Shown here: positions 8,170 through 16,068 of the stretch, piece after piece | Layout of the letters: every line of letters starts with the position of its first letter | Position numbering within the stretch: position 1 is the stretch's first letter | NCBI RefSeq assembly: GCF_009299835.1 | Contig: NZ_VKCZ01000002.1 | Span: forward strand, 62,001 to 126,000 | Origin: Microlunatus speluncae | GTDB taxonomy: Bacteria > Actinomycetota > Actinomycetes > Propionibacteriales > Propionibacteriaceae | DNA: 64,000 bases | Direction: 5' to 3' | The notes under the pieces: generated by a model | The model's input: the letters and a program-made list of their open reading frames with translations, nothing else | Databases searched by the model: none | What the model was told of the DNA's origin: nothing | Program-made: the position numbers and the translations under genes

Positions 8170-9684
8170 ATGGCCGAGGATCGTCACCCCGACGATCGTC
8201 AACCCGACGACCCGGATCGTGAACCCGATCCCGCGGACGGGGTCGATCGTTCGGACGAAACGGATCCGGCGAAGCCGTCCGGTGATCAGCCGGCGAAGCC
8301 CGCCGGTGATCAGCCGGCCAATCCGCTGGAGGCGCTGCTCAGCCAGCTCGGCGGGCTGCAGCCCGGCCAGGGCGGCGGCGACCAGCAGGACATGAACGCC
8401 CTGATCGGCCAACTGCAGAACGCGTTCGCGATGCTCGGCGGCTCGGGGTCGATGTTTTCCCAGACTCCGGAGGCGGGCTCCGGCGTGAACTGGGACGTCA
8501 CCAAGGACACGGCCCGCAAGGCCGTCGCCGCGCTCGGACCGGATCCGACCCCGAACGATCAGCAGCGCCGCGACATCGACCAGGCGGCGTCCATCGCCGA
8601 GGTCTGGCTGGACGAGGCGATGATCTTTCCGCGCACCGCCGGCGCGATGCGGGCCTGGAGCCGGGCCGAGTGGGTCGAGGAGACGCTGCCGGTCTGGCGC
8701 CGGCTGGTCGAGCCGGTGGCCAGCCACATCGCCGATGCGATGGAGGGTGCGCTGAGCTTCAGCCTCGACTCAGAAGAGATGAAACAACTGCCGCAGATGG
8801 CCGGGCTGGAGCAGATGCTGCGGCCGATGCTGCGCACCTCGGGCGCATCGATGTTCGGGTTGCAGCTCGGCCAGGCGCTGGGCCGGCTCGCCACCGAGGT
8901 GGTCGGCGCGACCGATATCGGGCTGCCGTTGAGCAAGCCGGGCCAGGCGGCCCTGCTGCCGACCAACATCGCGGCGTACGGCGAGGGGCTGGACCAGGCT
9001 CCGAGTGACGTGCTGCTCTATCTCGCGCTGCGCGAGGCGGCGCGGCAGCGGCTGTTCGCGGCCGTTCCCTGGCTCCGCGAACAGGTGCTGGCGCTGGTCG
9101 AGGAGTACGCCCGCGGGATCACGATCGACACCTCGGCGCTGGAGCAGGCGGTCGGCCAGATCGACCCGAACAACCTGGAGGAGCTCGGGCAGTCGCTCGA
9201 GGGCGGGCTGTTCGAGCCGCAGAAGACGCCGGAGCAGAAGGCGACCCTGGACCGGCTGGAGACCATGCTGGCGCTGGTCGAGGGCTGGGTCGACCACGTG
9301 GTGACCCGGGCGACGTCGCGCTGGATGCCGGCGGCCGACGCTCTGGCCGAGACGGTGCGCCGCAACCGGGCCACCGGCGGACCGGCCGAGGCCACCTTCG
9401 CCACCCTGGTCGGGCTGGAGCTCCGGCCGCGCCGGATGCGAGACGCCGCGAACCTGTGGGCCGCGTTGACCGACGCCCGCGGGGTCGACGGCCGGGACGC
9501 GGTCTGGTCCCATCCCGACGTGCTGCCGACGTCGGCCGACCTGGACGACCCGCTCGGCTTCGTCGCCGGTGAGACCAAGACCGACGACTCCGAGTTCGAC
9601 GCCGCGCTGGCCGAGTTGCTCGACGCCGAGGAGCGGCGGGGCGACGATGATCATGATCAGGACGGCGGGGCAGAGAAGGCGTGA
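8170..9684 (+). CDS. Zincin-like (DUF2342/Zincin_2) protein, probably inactive
   Basis: A 504-residue protein preceded by GGAG at 8161. The first ~70 residues are an acidic, Pro/Asp-rich disordered segment. The rest matches the actinobacterial zincin-like family (Rv3195-type), with conserved blocks such as FGLQLGQALGRLATEVVG and LLPTNIAAYGEGL. Where the family is expected to carry an HExxH-like zinc helix, this protein reads R288-E-A-A-R292 (LREAARQRLF), so both zinc histidines are missing and peptidase activity is doubtful. The stop overlaps the Nudix gene by 4 bp. Confidence 0.85.
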   Translation: MAEDRHPDDRQPDDPDREPDPADGVDRSDETDPAKPSGDQPAKPAGDQPANPLEALLSQLGGLQPGQGGGDQQDMNALIGQLQNAFAMLGGSGSMFSQTPEAGSGVNWDVTKDTARKAVAALGPDPTPNDQQRRDIDQAASIAEVWLDEAMIFPRTAGAMRAWSRAEWVEETLPVWRRLVEPVASHIADAMEGALSFSLDSEEMKQLPQMAGLEQMLRPMLRTSGASMFGLQLGQALGRLATEVVGATDIGLPLSKPGQAALLPTNIAAYGEGLDQAPSDVLLYLALREAARQRLFAAVPWLREQVLALVEEYARGITIDTSALEQAVGQIDPNNLEELGQSLEGGLFEPQKTPEQKATLDRLETMLALVEGWVDHVVTRATSRWMPAADALAETVRRNRATGGPAEATFATLVGLELRPRRMRDAANLWAALTDARGVDGRDAVWSHPDVLPTSADLDDPLGFVAGETKTDDSEFDAALAELLDAEERRGDDDHDQDGGAEKA

Positions 9685-10214
9685 GCCTGCTCGACAGTTG
9701 CCGCGACGTCCTGTCGGGCTGGCGTCCGGCCGAAGCCGAACAGGAGGCGCTGCGGCTCGCGTACCTTGATCATCTTGCGGTGCGGCCGGACGGCTGGGCC
9801 CGTGACTGCCCGGGCGCCCATCTGACCGCGAGCGCGTTGATCACCGCACCGGAGACGGGCCAGGTATTGCTGGTGCTGCACCGTAAGGTCGGCCGCTGGC
9901 TGCAGGTCGGGGGCCATATCGAGCCGGGTGATCAGACGCTGCCCGCAGCCGCCTTGCGCGAGGCAGCAGAGGAGAGCGGGCTGACCGGGATCATGATCGA
10001 TCCGGTCCCGCTGCGGCTGTCCCGGCACCGGGTCGACTTCTGCGGTCCGGGCGGCAGTGATCATCTCGACGTCCAGTTCCTGGCCACCGTGCCCGGGCGT
10101 CCGGACCCGGTGATCAGCCCGGAGTCGACCGACGTCCGGTGGTTCGACCCGGACCAGGTGCCGACCGACGACCGCTCCGTCACCGATCTGGTCGGGGCGG
10201 CCCTGCTCCGCTGA
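9681..10214 (+). CDS. Nudix hydrolase
   Basis: A 177-residue single-domain protein. The Nudix box is recognisable as G-G-H-I-E-P-G-D ... L-R-E-A-A-E-E-S-G-L (about residues 76-100), with Asp in place of the usual Glu after the first loop and the metal-binding REAAEE helix intact. The GTG start lies within the stop of the zincin-like gene, so the two are coupled. The substrate (a nucleoside diphosphate linked to X) is not predictable. Confidence 0.9.
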   Translation: MSLLDSCRDVLSGWRPAEAEQEALRLAYLDHLAVRPDGWARDCPGAHLTASALITAPETGQVLLVLHRKVGRWLQVGGHIEPGDQTLPAAALREAAEESGLTGIMIDPVPLRLSRHRVDFCGPGGSDHLDVQFLATVPGRPDPVISPESTDVRWFDPDQVPTDDRSVTDLVGAALLR

Positions 10215-10268
10215 TCCGGCCAGCGTTTCCGATCAGGGTGCAGATTCTCGTTCTGGCAGGGTTGGTCC

Positions 10269-10691
10269 ATGGCGAACGACCCTTCACTCCGCACCGTGTC
10301 CCTGTCCCGGGACGGTGCCGGCGCTTTCACGGCCACCAACGTCCGCGGCGGAATCGTCTCCGTCGGGTCCGCGGACTCCGACTTCACCCCGGTCGAGTTG
10401 CTGCTCGCCGCGATCGGCGCCTGTACGGCGGTCGACGTCGGCACGGTGACCGCCCGACGCGCCGAGCCGGAGTCGTTCCAGGTCCGGGTCGACGCCCACA
10501 AGGTGCGCGACGAGCAGGGCAACCGGCTGACCGACCTGGCGGTGACGTTCGAGGTCAGGTTCCCGGACGGCGCCGCCGGAGACGCGGCCCGGGAGCTGTT
10601 GCCGAAGATCGTCGCGCAGTCGCACGACCGGCTCTGCACGGTCGGCCGGACCGTCGAGGTCGGCACCCCGATCGCGACCCACATCGAGTGA
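10269..10691 (+). CDS. OsmC family peroxidase/redox protein
   Basis: A 140-residue protein with the OsmC fold and two conserved cysteines, in GACTAVDVG (about residue 57) and LCTVGRTV (about residue 123). These form the redox pair that reduces organic hydroperoxides in Ohr/OsmC proteins. Length and motif order are typical of the YhfA-like branch. It stands alone, 54 nt after the Nudix gene and 13 nt before a MarR gene. Organic-peroxide control by that MarR protein is possible but unproven. Confidence 0.9.
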   Translation: MANDPSLRTVSLSRDGAGAFTATNVRGGIVSVGSADSDFTPVELLLAAIGACTAVDVGTVTARRAEPESFQVRVDAHKVRDEQGNRLTDLAVTFEVRFPDGAAGDAARELLPKIVAQSHDRLCTVGRTVEVGTPIATHIE

Positions 10692-10704
10692 GCCGGATGG
10701 CGAC

Positions 10705-11112
10705 ATGATCGAGGAGACGCTCTCGTACCGGCTGCTCAAGGCGATGAAGGCGACCCGGCCGGCGATCTGGCCCGTGTTGACCGAGCTCGGCCTGCACCCG
10801 GGCCAGGATCTGATGCTGGCCCAGCTGTGGCGGGCCGACGGGATCACCCAGGCCGAGCTGGTCTCCCGGATCGGGGTCGAGCGCCCGACCGTCACCAAGG
10901 CCTTGCAGCGGTTGGAACGGTCCGGCTACCTCCGCCGCGAACCGGGGCCCGGGCGCAGCCGTACGGTGCACCTGACCGCCGCGGGCCGCGCCCTGCAGCG
11001 GCCGGTCGAGCAGGCCTGGCGCGACGCCGACGCGCTGGTCGGCGCCGGCCTGAGCCCGGCCGAAGTCGAACAGCTGTCCGACTTGTTGGCCAGGGTTGCC
11101 CAACGAGATTAG
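10705..11112 (+). CDS. MarR family transcriptional regulator
   Basis: A 135-residue winged-helix protein. The recognition region reads GITQAELVSRIGVERPTVTK, followed by the wing (REPGPGRSRTVHLTAAGR), the standard MarR layout. It begins 13 nt after the OsmC gene and ends 19 nt before the LLM oxidoreductase start, so it probably controls itself and one or both neighbours. No sensing cysteine is seen near the N-terminus, unlike OhrR. Confidence 0.9.
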   Translation: MIEETLSYRLLKAMKATRPAIWPVLTELGLHPGQDLMLAQLWRADGITQAELVSRIGVERPTVTKALQRLERSGYLRREPGPGRSRTVHLTAAGRALQRPVEQAWRDADALVGAGLSPAEVEQLSDLLARVAQRD

Positions 11113-11131
11113 CCGGCTAATATCTGGAGTC

Positions 11132-12019
11132 ATGCAGATCGGACTCCATGTCATGAACTTCACCCTGCCCGGCGGCCCCGCCACGATCGGCCCGGAGCTC
11201 GGCCGAGCGGTCCGGACCGCCGACGAGATCGGCATCCACAGCTTCTGGCCGATGGACCACTTCTTCCAGATCGCCGTCGCCGGCCAGCCCGAGGAGGCGA
11301 TGGTCGAGGTCTACTCCACCCTGGCCTGGGCGGCCGGCCAGACCACCCGGATGCAACTCGGCGCCCTGGTCACCGGCGTTCACTACCGCCACCCGGGCCT
11401 GCTGCTGAAGACCGTCTCCACGCTCGACGTACTCTCCGGCGGCCGCGCCTGGCTGGGCCTCGGTGCCGCCTGGAACGAGGACGAGTCGCGGGGGCTCGGC
11501 GTACCGTTCCCGCCGCTGTCGGAACGGTTCGAGCGGCTCGAGGAGACGCTGCAAATCGCCCACCGGATGTTCTCCGGCGACGATTCGGCCTTCGCGGGCC
11601 GGCACTACCAACTCGAGCACCCGATGAACCTTCCGGCGCCGCTGCACCGGCCGCCGATCCTGATCGGCGGCATGGGCGAGCGCAAGACGATGCGGCTGAT
11701 CGCCCAGTACGGCGACGCGAACAACTTCTTCGAGCTGTCCGACCCGGCCGCCCTGCAGCACAAGTTCGCCGTGCTCCGGCAGCGGTGCGACGAGGCGGAG
11801 CGGCCCTACGAGGAGCTCGTCAAGACCACCTTCGGCCGGCTCGGCGAACGGGACCTCGATGCGGCCAAGCGCCGGCTGGATCGGCTGGCCGACCTCGAGG
11901 TCGACCTGGCCATCGTCGATCTACCGGACCTCGCCGACCACAGCACCTTCGACTACCTGGCCCAGTTGGTCGAGCTGGCCGCTCCGCTCGGCCGGCCGAC
12001 CCCCAAGCTGCTCGGCTGA
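11132..12019 (+). CDS. LLM class F420-dependent oxidoreductase
   Basis: A 295-residue TIM-barrel protein of the luciferase-like family. Conserved stretches include the N-terminal G-L-H-V-M-N-F-T, a W-P-M-D-H-F-F segment, T-G-V-H-Y-R-H-P-G and R-A-W-L-G-L-G-A-A-W-N-E-D-E. The last two are typical of the F420-binding branch rather than FMN enzymes. The ATG at 11132 has CTGGAG upstream. It follows the MarR gene closely, and its stop abuts the stop of the convergent gene with no gap. The substrate is unknown. Confidence 0.9.
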   Translation: MQIGLHVMNFTLPGGPATIGPELGRAVRTADEIGIHSFWPMDHFFQIAVAGQPEEAMVEVYSTLAWAAGQTTRMQLGALVTGVHYRHPGLLLKTVSTLDVLSGGRAWLGLGAAWNEDESRGLGVPFPPLSERFERLEETLQIAHRMFSGDDSAFAGRHYQLEHPMNLPAPLHRPPILIGGMGERKTMRLIAQYGDANNFFELSDPAALQHKFAVLRQRCDEAERPYEELVKTTFGRLGERDLDAAKRRLDRLADLEVDLAIVDLPDLADHSTFDYLAQLVELAAPLGRPTPKLLG

Positions 12020-12661
12020 CTAGTCCCGCAGCGGCCGGCCCTCCAACAGGGCCCGGGTGTGCTCCCAGCCCTCGAGGCCCGGATCCAGCCGGTGGACGGC
12101 GGCCGGCCGGCGGAGCCGGTGCCACGGCGGGCCGAGCAGCAGCGCTCGGCGGTCCGGCGCGGCGGACCGGACGACCTCGACCGGGGTGTCCAGGCCGAGG
12201 TCACCGGGCAGCCAGTCCGGCCAGGGCAGCCGGAGGCCGACGGCGACGCAGCCCGCGGGTTCGTCGTCGTCGGCCCGTTCCGGCGCGATGCAGACCGCCG
12301 ACCGGTGCAGCCCCTGAAACACCTTGGCCAGGATCAGGTCCGGCAGATCCGGCACGTCCGGCGCGACGACCACCAGCTCGTCGTGCTCGGCGGCGGCCAG
12401 ACCGGCGAGCTCCAGGATCGACCGGCCGGGCCAGTGCACGGCGCCGGGCCAGAGCAACCCGGCGATCGTCGGCCCGTCGTCGCCGGCGATGCCGGACCGG
12501 ACGCCGGCCAGCTCGGCCACCACCTCGTAGCTGTCTGCCAGGCAGGCCCGGGCGAACTCCGCCGGGTCGACGCCGGGCGGCGCGGCGCCGCTCTCGCCGC
12601 CGGCCCGGACCACCGCGACCCGGCGCCGGTCAGAAGAGTCTCGGCTCCTCGGCATCTCCAT
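12020..12661 (-). CDS. Hypothetical protein, possibly nucleotidyltransferase-like (DUF2064/CofC-like)
   Basis: A 213-residue soluble protein. A central stretch, [19 protein letters not shown], followed by a [12 protein letters not shown] strand, resembles the metal-binding aspartate loop and following strand of DUF2064/CofC-type transferases. The N-terminal nucleotide-binding motif is not convincing. It overlaps the YgjP-type metallopeptidase gene by 32 bp and is co-directional with it. No function is assigned. Confidence 0.6.
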   Translation of the reverse strand: MEMPRSRDSSDRRRVAVVRAGGESGAAPPGVDPAEFARACLADSYEVVAELAGVRSGIAGDDGPTIAGLLWPGAVHWPGRSILELAGLAAAEHDELVVVAPDVPDLPDLILAKVFQGLHRSAVCIAPERADDDEPAGCVAVGLRLPWPDWLPGDLGLDTPVEVVRSAAPDRRALLLGPPWHRLRRPAAVHRLDPGLEGWEHTRALLEGRPLRD

Positions 12662-13361
12662 CCTCCGCAGTCAGGTGATCCGGCTCCGGCCGCCGGGGTT
12701 CCGACAGCGCGGCCGGGGCCTCGGGCTCGGCGGCGACTTCGCCATCGGCGGTGTCGACGTCGTCCTCGGTGGCCGCCGGCGTGCCCTGCCCGGCCAGGTA
12801 TCCCTCCAGGAAGCCGCGGGCCTTCGCCGCCTCCGGATACCGATCGACCAGGGCCCAGAAGTCGGCCGAGTGGGCGCCGTGCACCAGATGGGCCAGCTCG
12901 TGCAGCAGGACGTAGTCCACCACCCAGCCGGGCATCGGCTGCAGCCGGTGGGACAGCCGGATGGTGCCGGTGCTCGGCGTACACGATCCCCAGCGCTGTT
13001 GCTGGTTGCGGACCCAGCTCACCCGGGACGGCCGCGGTCGATAGCCGACAGCCGGCGCCAGATAGCGATCCACCAACTCGTCGGCCCGCCGGCTCAGGTC
13101 AGCGTCTCCGGCCGGTGCCCGCTCCCGGTTCTCGCGGTCCAGCACCTTGCGGACCATCTCGCTCACGAACTTGGACTCGTCGGCCTTGGACATCCGCTGC
13201 GGGATCAGCACGACGATGCTGTCGCGCTCCCGGTAGGCGGTCACGGTGCGCTTGCGCCGCGCGCTGCGGCGCACCACGACCCGCGGTTCGGCCTGCTCCA
13301 CCTCAGCTCCTCGACGATTCCCAAGAACCTTCCTGGGACGACTGTATGTCCGGGCCACCAC
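12630..13361 (-). CDS. YgjP-like (DUF45) zinc metallopeptidase
   Basis: A 243-residue protein. The zinc site is explicit: [18 protein letters not shown], the HExxH plus downstream His pattern of YgjP/SprT-like peptidases. It is preceded by the family-typical [12 protein letters not shown]. The last ~60 residues are an acidic Ala/Glu/Pro tail. Such proteins are annotated as M48-like peptidases in actinobacteria; substrates are unknown. Confidence 0.9.
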   Translation of the reverse strand: MVARTYSRPRKVLGNRRGAEVEQAEPRVVVRRSARRKRTVTAYRERDSIVVLIPQRMSKADESKFVSEMVRKVLDRENRERAPAGDADLSRRADELVDRYLAPAVGYRPRPSRVSWVRNQQQRWGSCTPSTGTIRLSHRLQPMPGWVVDYVLLHELAHLVHGAHSADFWALVDRYPEAAKARGFLEGYLAGQGTPAATEDDVDTADGEVAAEPEAPAALSEPRRPEPDHLTAEDGDAEEPRLF

Positions 13362-13384
13362 CCGGAGCAGCCCGCCGAGCCGGG

Positions 13385-13723
13385 TCAGAGGTCGGCGAGT
13401 TGCTGATCCAGATTGAACACCTCGGGTACGACAACCGCGCTCTGGTCAGCTCTTCCGCCCAGGCCGACGAAGAACTCCTGCATCGAGGCCTCCCAGCGGG
13501 CGGCCACCGCCGACCCGGCCAGGTAGGCCGCACTGGCCTCGTCCGAGTCGGTCTCGTAGTAGCCGATCAGGAGCCCGTCGTCGCGCAGGAACAGCGAGTA
13601 GTCGCGCCGACCCGACGCCGCGATCTCCCGCAGCATCTCCGGCCAGACCGGCGTGTGCCGCTGCCGGTACTCCGTCAGCCGTTGCGGATCGACCTGCACC
13701 GTGAAACACACCCTCGGCATCAA
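13385..13723 (-). CDS. rhaM: L-rhamnose mutarotase (RhaM-like)
   Basis: A 112-residue ferredoxin-like protein. Family features are [16 protein letters not shown] near the N-terminus (the His and Tyr are catalytic in E. coli RhaM), G-x-R-D-Y-S-L-F-L in the middle, and the late W-E-A-S-M-Q-E-F-F. It interconverts rhamnose anomers. No other rhamnose gene is nearby, so the physiological sugar is uncertain. Confidence 0.88.
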   Translation of the reverse strand: MMPRVCFTVQVDPQRLTEYRQRHTPVWPEMLREIAASGRRDYSLFLRDDGLLIGYYETDSDEASAAYLAGSAVAARWEASMQEFFVGLGGRADQSAVVVPEVFNLDQQLADL

Positions 13724-13755
13724 CGCTCCCCTTCGCTACGTCTCGTGGACATGAC

Positions 13756-13794
13756 AAAGGGGCCGCCCCGCGCCGTGGCGCCGGACGACCCCTT
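13756..13794 (-). terminator. Probable terminator of the 95-residue zinc protein gene
   Basis: Read on the minus strand, a GC-rich hairpin with AAGGGG/CCCCTT outer arms and a GGCGCC inner part begins about 20 nt after the stop at 13813 and is followed by TTTGTC. Confidence 0.55.
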
Positions 13795-13812
13795 GGCCAT
13801 CAATGAGCTAAC

Positions 13813-14100
13813 TCAGTTCTGGGCGGCAATCTTCTCTGCCAACACCGGCTGAACAATAACCTGTGTCGGCTCATCCGCCTCCTCAACCGGCTCTTCGACC
13901 CGATGAACGGGCAGCTCCAGCTGCGCGCTCAGGTCTTCAAGCCGAGCCTCCTGCTTCGACCAGACGTGGAGCTCACCGCACCACAGGCACTGCGTAGCGC
14001 CCTGGTCGATCTTCATCATCTCCCACGCCGTCTTATCGAGGTCGATCCCGGTCGGGATGTCCTTATCGGTTGACGGACAGTGGATCACGACCTGTGACAT
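13813..14100 (-). CDS. Small zinc-binding protein of unknown function (95 aa)
   Basis: The protein opens with a C-P-S-T-D-K-D-I-P-T-G-I segment and a second C-L-W-C-G-E-L-H-x-W motif at about residues 38-48, which together make a plausible treble-clef zinc site. The rest is acidic and helical. Proteins with this C-P ... C-x-x-C-G-x-x-H layout are widespread, short and uncharacterised. The stop overlaps a CAGAACTGAGTT word that matches the dispersed palindrome core. Confidence 0.75.
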   Translation of the reverse strand: MSQVVIHCPSTDKDIPTGIDLDKTAWEMMKIDQGATQCLWCGELHVWSKQEARLEDLSAQLELPVHRVEEPVEEADEPTQVIVQPVLAEKIAAQN

Positions 14101-14440
14101 CGCCTCTCACCTCCCCTCCCCTGTTGGGGCCCCCAAGCATCCAAAAGTGAGTACGAGCCAAGGGACCCACGCTCATGTCCCCCTCCCCGACCGCAGTCGA
14201 GGCCGTTTCCCAGGCGGCCGGAGGACATGGATTTCAGACGCGGCAGCAGTCTAATCGCTCCAGTCAATCCCGAAAAATTGTGACCAGACCAGATCGCCGA
14301 GAGGTCTGCTGTCGGCATTCCGGACCTGACCAGCGGAGTCATCCCTGGTGACGTGCCCTGTCCACAGGCAAATACGCTGCGTACACAGAGCAACCCACAG
14401 GGTTCTCCACAGGTCGTGGACGACAGATCCTGAGCTTGTG

Positions 14441-14470
14441 TTGACGTTCCCCCGGCCGAGGCCATAACGT
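14441..14470 (+). promoter_or_regulatory. Possible sigma70-type promoter for a small RNA
   Basis: TTGACG (14441-14446), an 18-nt spacer, then TAACGT (14465-14470). It lies in the ~600-nt gap between 14100 and 14704, with no ORF immediately downstream but a strong hairpin plus U-run 10-80 nt further on. The rest of this gap shows nothing else convincing. Confidence 0.45.
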
Positions 14471-14476
14471 TCTGCA

Positions 14477-14551
14477 ACACGAAGCCTCCAGTTGGTCGGC
14501 GCGCTCGCAGGGGAAGGCAAGCGCACACCGAACTCTGGAGGTTTCGTTTTG
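14477..14551 (+). ncRNA. Candidate small RNA with long hairpin and intrinsic terminator
   Basis: The stem pairs 14480-14491 with 14535-14546 (12 bp including one G-U). Further pairing inside is possible (GTTGGT with ACCGAAC, GCGC with GCGC), and TTTT follows directly. With the promoter-like sequence just upstream this would give a ~75-nt structured transcript. No known RNA family is recognised. It could also be a long terminator or part of the DUF5679 leader. Confidence 0.4.
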
Positions 14552-14703
14552 CCCGTGCCGACGGCCGATAACACACCGCGCGTCTAAGCGTCACCGCCGG
14601 GCCCGCTCGCGTAGAGTAACCGGCGACCCAGCGCTGCAGGCCGCAACGCGGTCCCGCAGACTCCGACCAGGTCTGCGGAGGATTTCGAGCAAGGAGACGA
14701 ACG

Positions 14704-14865
14704 ATGGCTGCAGAAACCTACAGCGGAGAGTTCTACTGCGTGAAGTGCAAGGCCAAGCGCGAGGCGACCGGCGAGGTGCACGTCAACGACAAGGGCACCC
14801 GGATGGCGAAGGCGAAGTGCCCCGAGTGCGGCACCAACCTGAACCGCATCCTCGGCAAGGCCTGA
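14704..14865 (+). CDS. DUF5679 family small zinc-ribbon protein (53 aa)
   Basis: A 53-residue protein with two knuckles, Y-C-V-K-C-K-A-K-R and K-C-P-E-C-G-T-N, the DUF5679 pattern seen in many actinobacteria. A strong AAGGAG site lies at 14691-14696. A possible -10 (TAGAGT, near 14615) is upstream. A GC-rich hairpin follows the stop. Function unknown. Confidence 0.9.
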   Translation: MAAETYSGEFYCVKCKAKREATGEVHVNDKGTRMAKAKCPECGTNLNRILGKA

Positions 14866-14911
14866 CCAACCGCCGCTAGCCGGCGGCTGCGGCGCTGGCC
14901 GCATGTGCGAA

Positions 14912-14952
14912 CGGCCGCGGATCGTGCGTCTCGGGGCGCCGTTCCGCGGCCG
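14912..14952. terminator. Hairpin downstream of the DUF5679 gene
   Basis: Perfect 10-bp stem (14912-14921 with 14943-14952) about 47 nt after the DUF5679 stop and before the ThiF-like gene. It lacks a U-run. Confidence 0.55.
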
Positions 14953-15029
14953 CGGCACATGATGAAATTCATCCCTCAAAGCCTGTGGACAACTCGGCGG
15001 AGCTCGCCGAATCCGGCCAGACTTGGCCC

Positions 15030-16064
15030 GTGACCCACAGCGATCTCCGAACCGCAGCCCGAGAGCGCGGTTCGACCGGGCGAGCCGGGCCGGCCGCCCG
15101 TCCCCGGTTCACCCGGTCCACGATCTTCCTCCGCCGCGGCGATGGCGCCGTCCAGGTCGGCGTGGACACCGACGACACGGTGCTCCTGTCCGGGGTGGCG
15201 CCTGCCCTGGCCGAGGTGTTGGCCCTGGTCGACGGCCGCCAGACCCTGCCCACCCTCCGCCGGACGGCCCGGCGACGACGAATCCCCGAGGGCCAACTGG
15301 ACGGGGCGCTGACCCTGCTCCGGCAGGCCGGGCTGGTCGAGTTCCCGACCGAGCGTCAGGACGCGACCCGGACCCTGGCCGAGGCCCGGCTGTGCATCGT
15401 GGGTGACGGCCCGCTCGCGGCCGGTCTGGCCGGACCCCTGGCTCGCTCCGGCACGGCCGAACTGATCCTGGCTCCGGGCCGGTCCGCACCCACAGACGGA
15501 CCCGGCATCGGCGCGATCGCCCGGCAACTGAAAGCCGACGAGCCCGAGTTGCAGGTCACGGCAGTACGACAGTGGCCGGAGCCGCGGCACCGGCCGGCCG
15601 ACCTGACCATCGTCGCGACCGAGACCGCCGAGCCGGACCGCGTGCTCGGCGCCGCCCTGGTCCGCGACGACCAGCCACACCTGATCGTGCGCACCGCCGG
15701 CGACCTCGCCGTGGTCGGCCCGCTCGTGCTGCCCGGCCGATCGGCCTGTCTGCGCTGCCTGGACCTGACCAGAGCCGGCGCCGATCCCGGCTGGCCCGAG
15801 TTGCTGGCCCAGCTCTGTCAGACCCGGGTGCCGTCATCGGAACTGCTGACCAGCTGGGTCGTCAGCACGGCGCTGGTGCAGATCCATGCCGCGCTCCGGT
15901 ACGCGCCGGGGCCGGCCACGCCCGCCAGCCGCGCGGGCCCGGCCGGACCGCCGGAGACGCTCGGCGCCACGGTGGAGCTGACCGGCGCCGAGCTCGCGCC
16001 GCGGCTGCGGCGCTGGCCCGGCCATCCCGGGTGCGGCTGTGGTTGGGGCGGCCCGGCAGAATGA
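15030..16064 (+). CDS. E1/ThiF-like protein resembling TOMM cyclodehydratase partner domains
   Basis: About 344 residues. A leader-peptide-binding-like N-terminal part (LALVDGRQTLPTLRRTA and a winged-helix-like segment) precedes a nucleotide-fold region (RLCIVGDGPLAAGLAG). The C-terminus has a four-cysteine zinc site: C-L-R-C-L-D-L and, near the end, H-P-G-C-G-C-G-W. This layout resembles the E1-like partners of YcaO enzymes, but no YcaO gene or precursor peptide is nearby. The GTG at 15030 is preferred; an in-frame GTG at 14985 would add 15 residues. It ends 4 nt before the ABC1 kinase, in a conserved actinobacterial arrangement. Confidence 0.75.
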   Translation: MTHSDLRTAARERGSTGRAGPAARPRFTRSTIFLRRGDGAVQVGVDTDDTVLLSGVAPALAEVLALVDGRQTLPTLRRTARRRRIPEGQLDGALTLLRQAGLVEFPTERQDATRTLAEARLCIVGDGPLAAGLAGPLARSGTAELILAPGRSAPTDGPGIGAIARQLKADEPELQVTAVRQWPEPRHRPADLTIVATETAEPDRVLGAALVRDDQPHLIVRTAGDLAVVGPLVLPGRSACLRCLDLTRAGADPGWPELLAQLCQTRVPSSELLTSWVVSTALVQIHAALRYAPGPATPASRAGPAGPPETLGATVELTGAELAPRLRRWPGHPGCGCGWGGPAE

Positions 16065-16068
16065 GCCC

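Noticed and set aside
14085..14594. 169-residue ORF on the minus strand
   Set aside because: No ribosome site, irregular codon use, overlaps the 95-residue zinc protein promoter region; looks like chance.
14340..14992. DnaA-box-like words (CTGTCCACA, TTCTCCACA, TTGTCCACA) suggesting an origin
   Set aside because: Only one word is a perfect box and they are spread over 650 nt. There is no dnaA/dnaN/gidB context and no AT-rich unwinding element.
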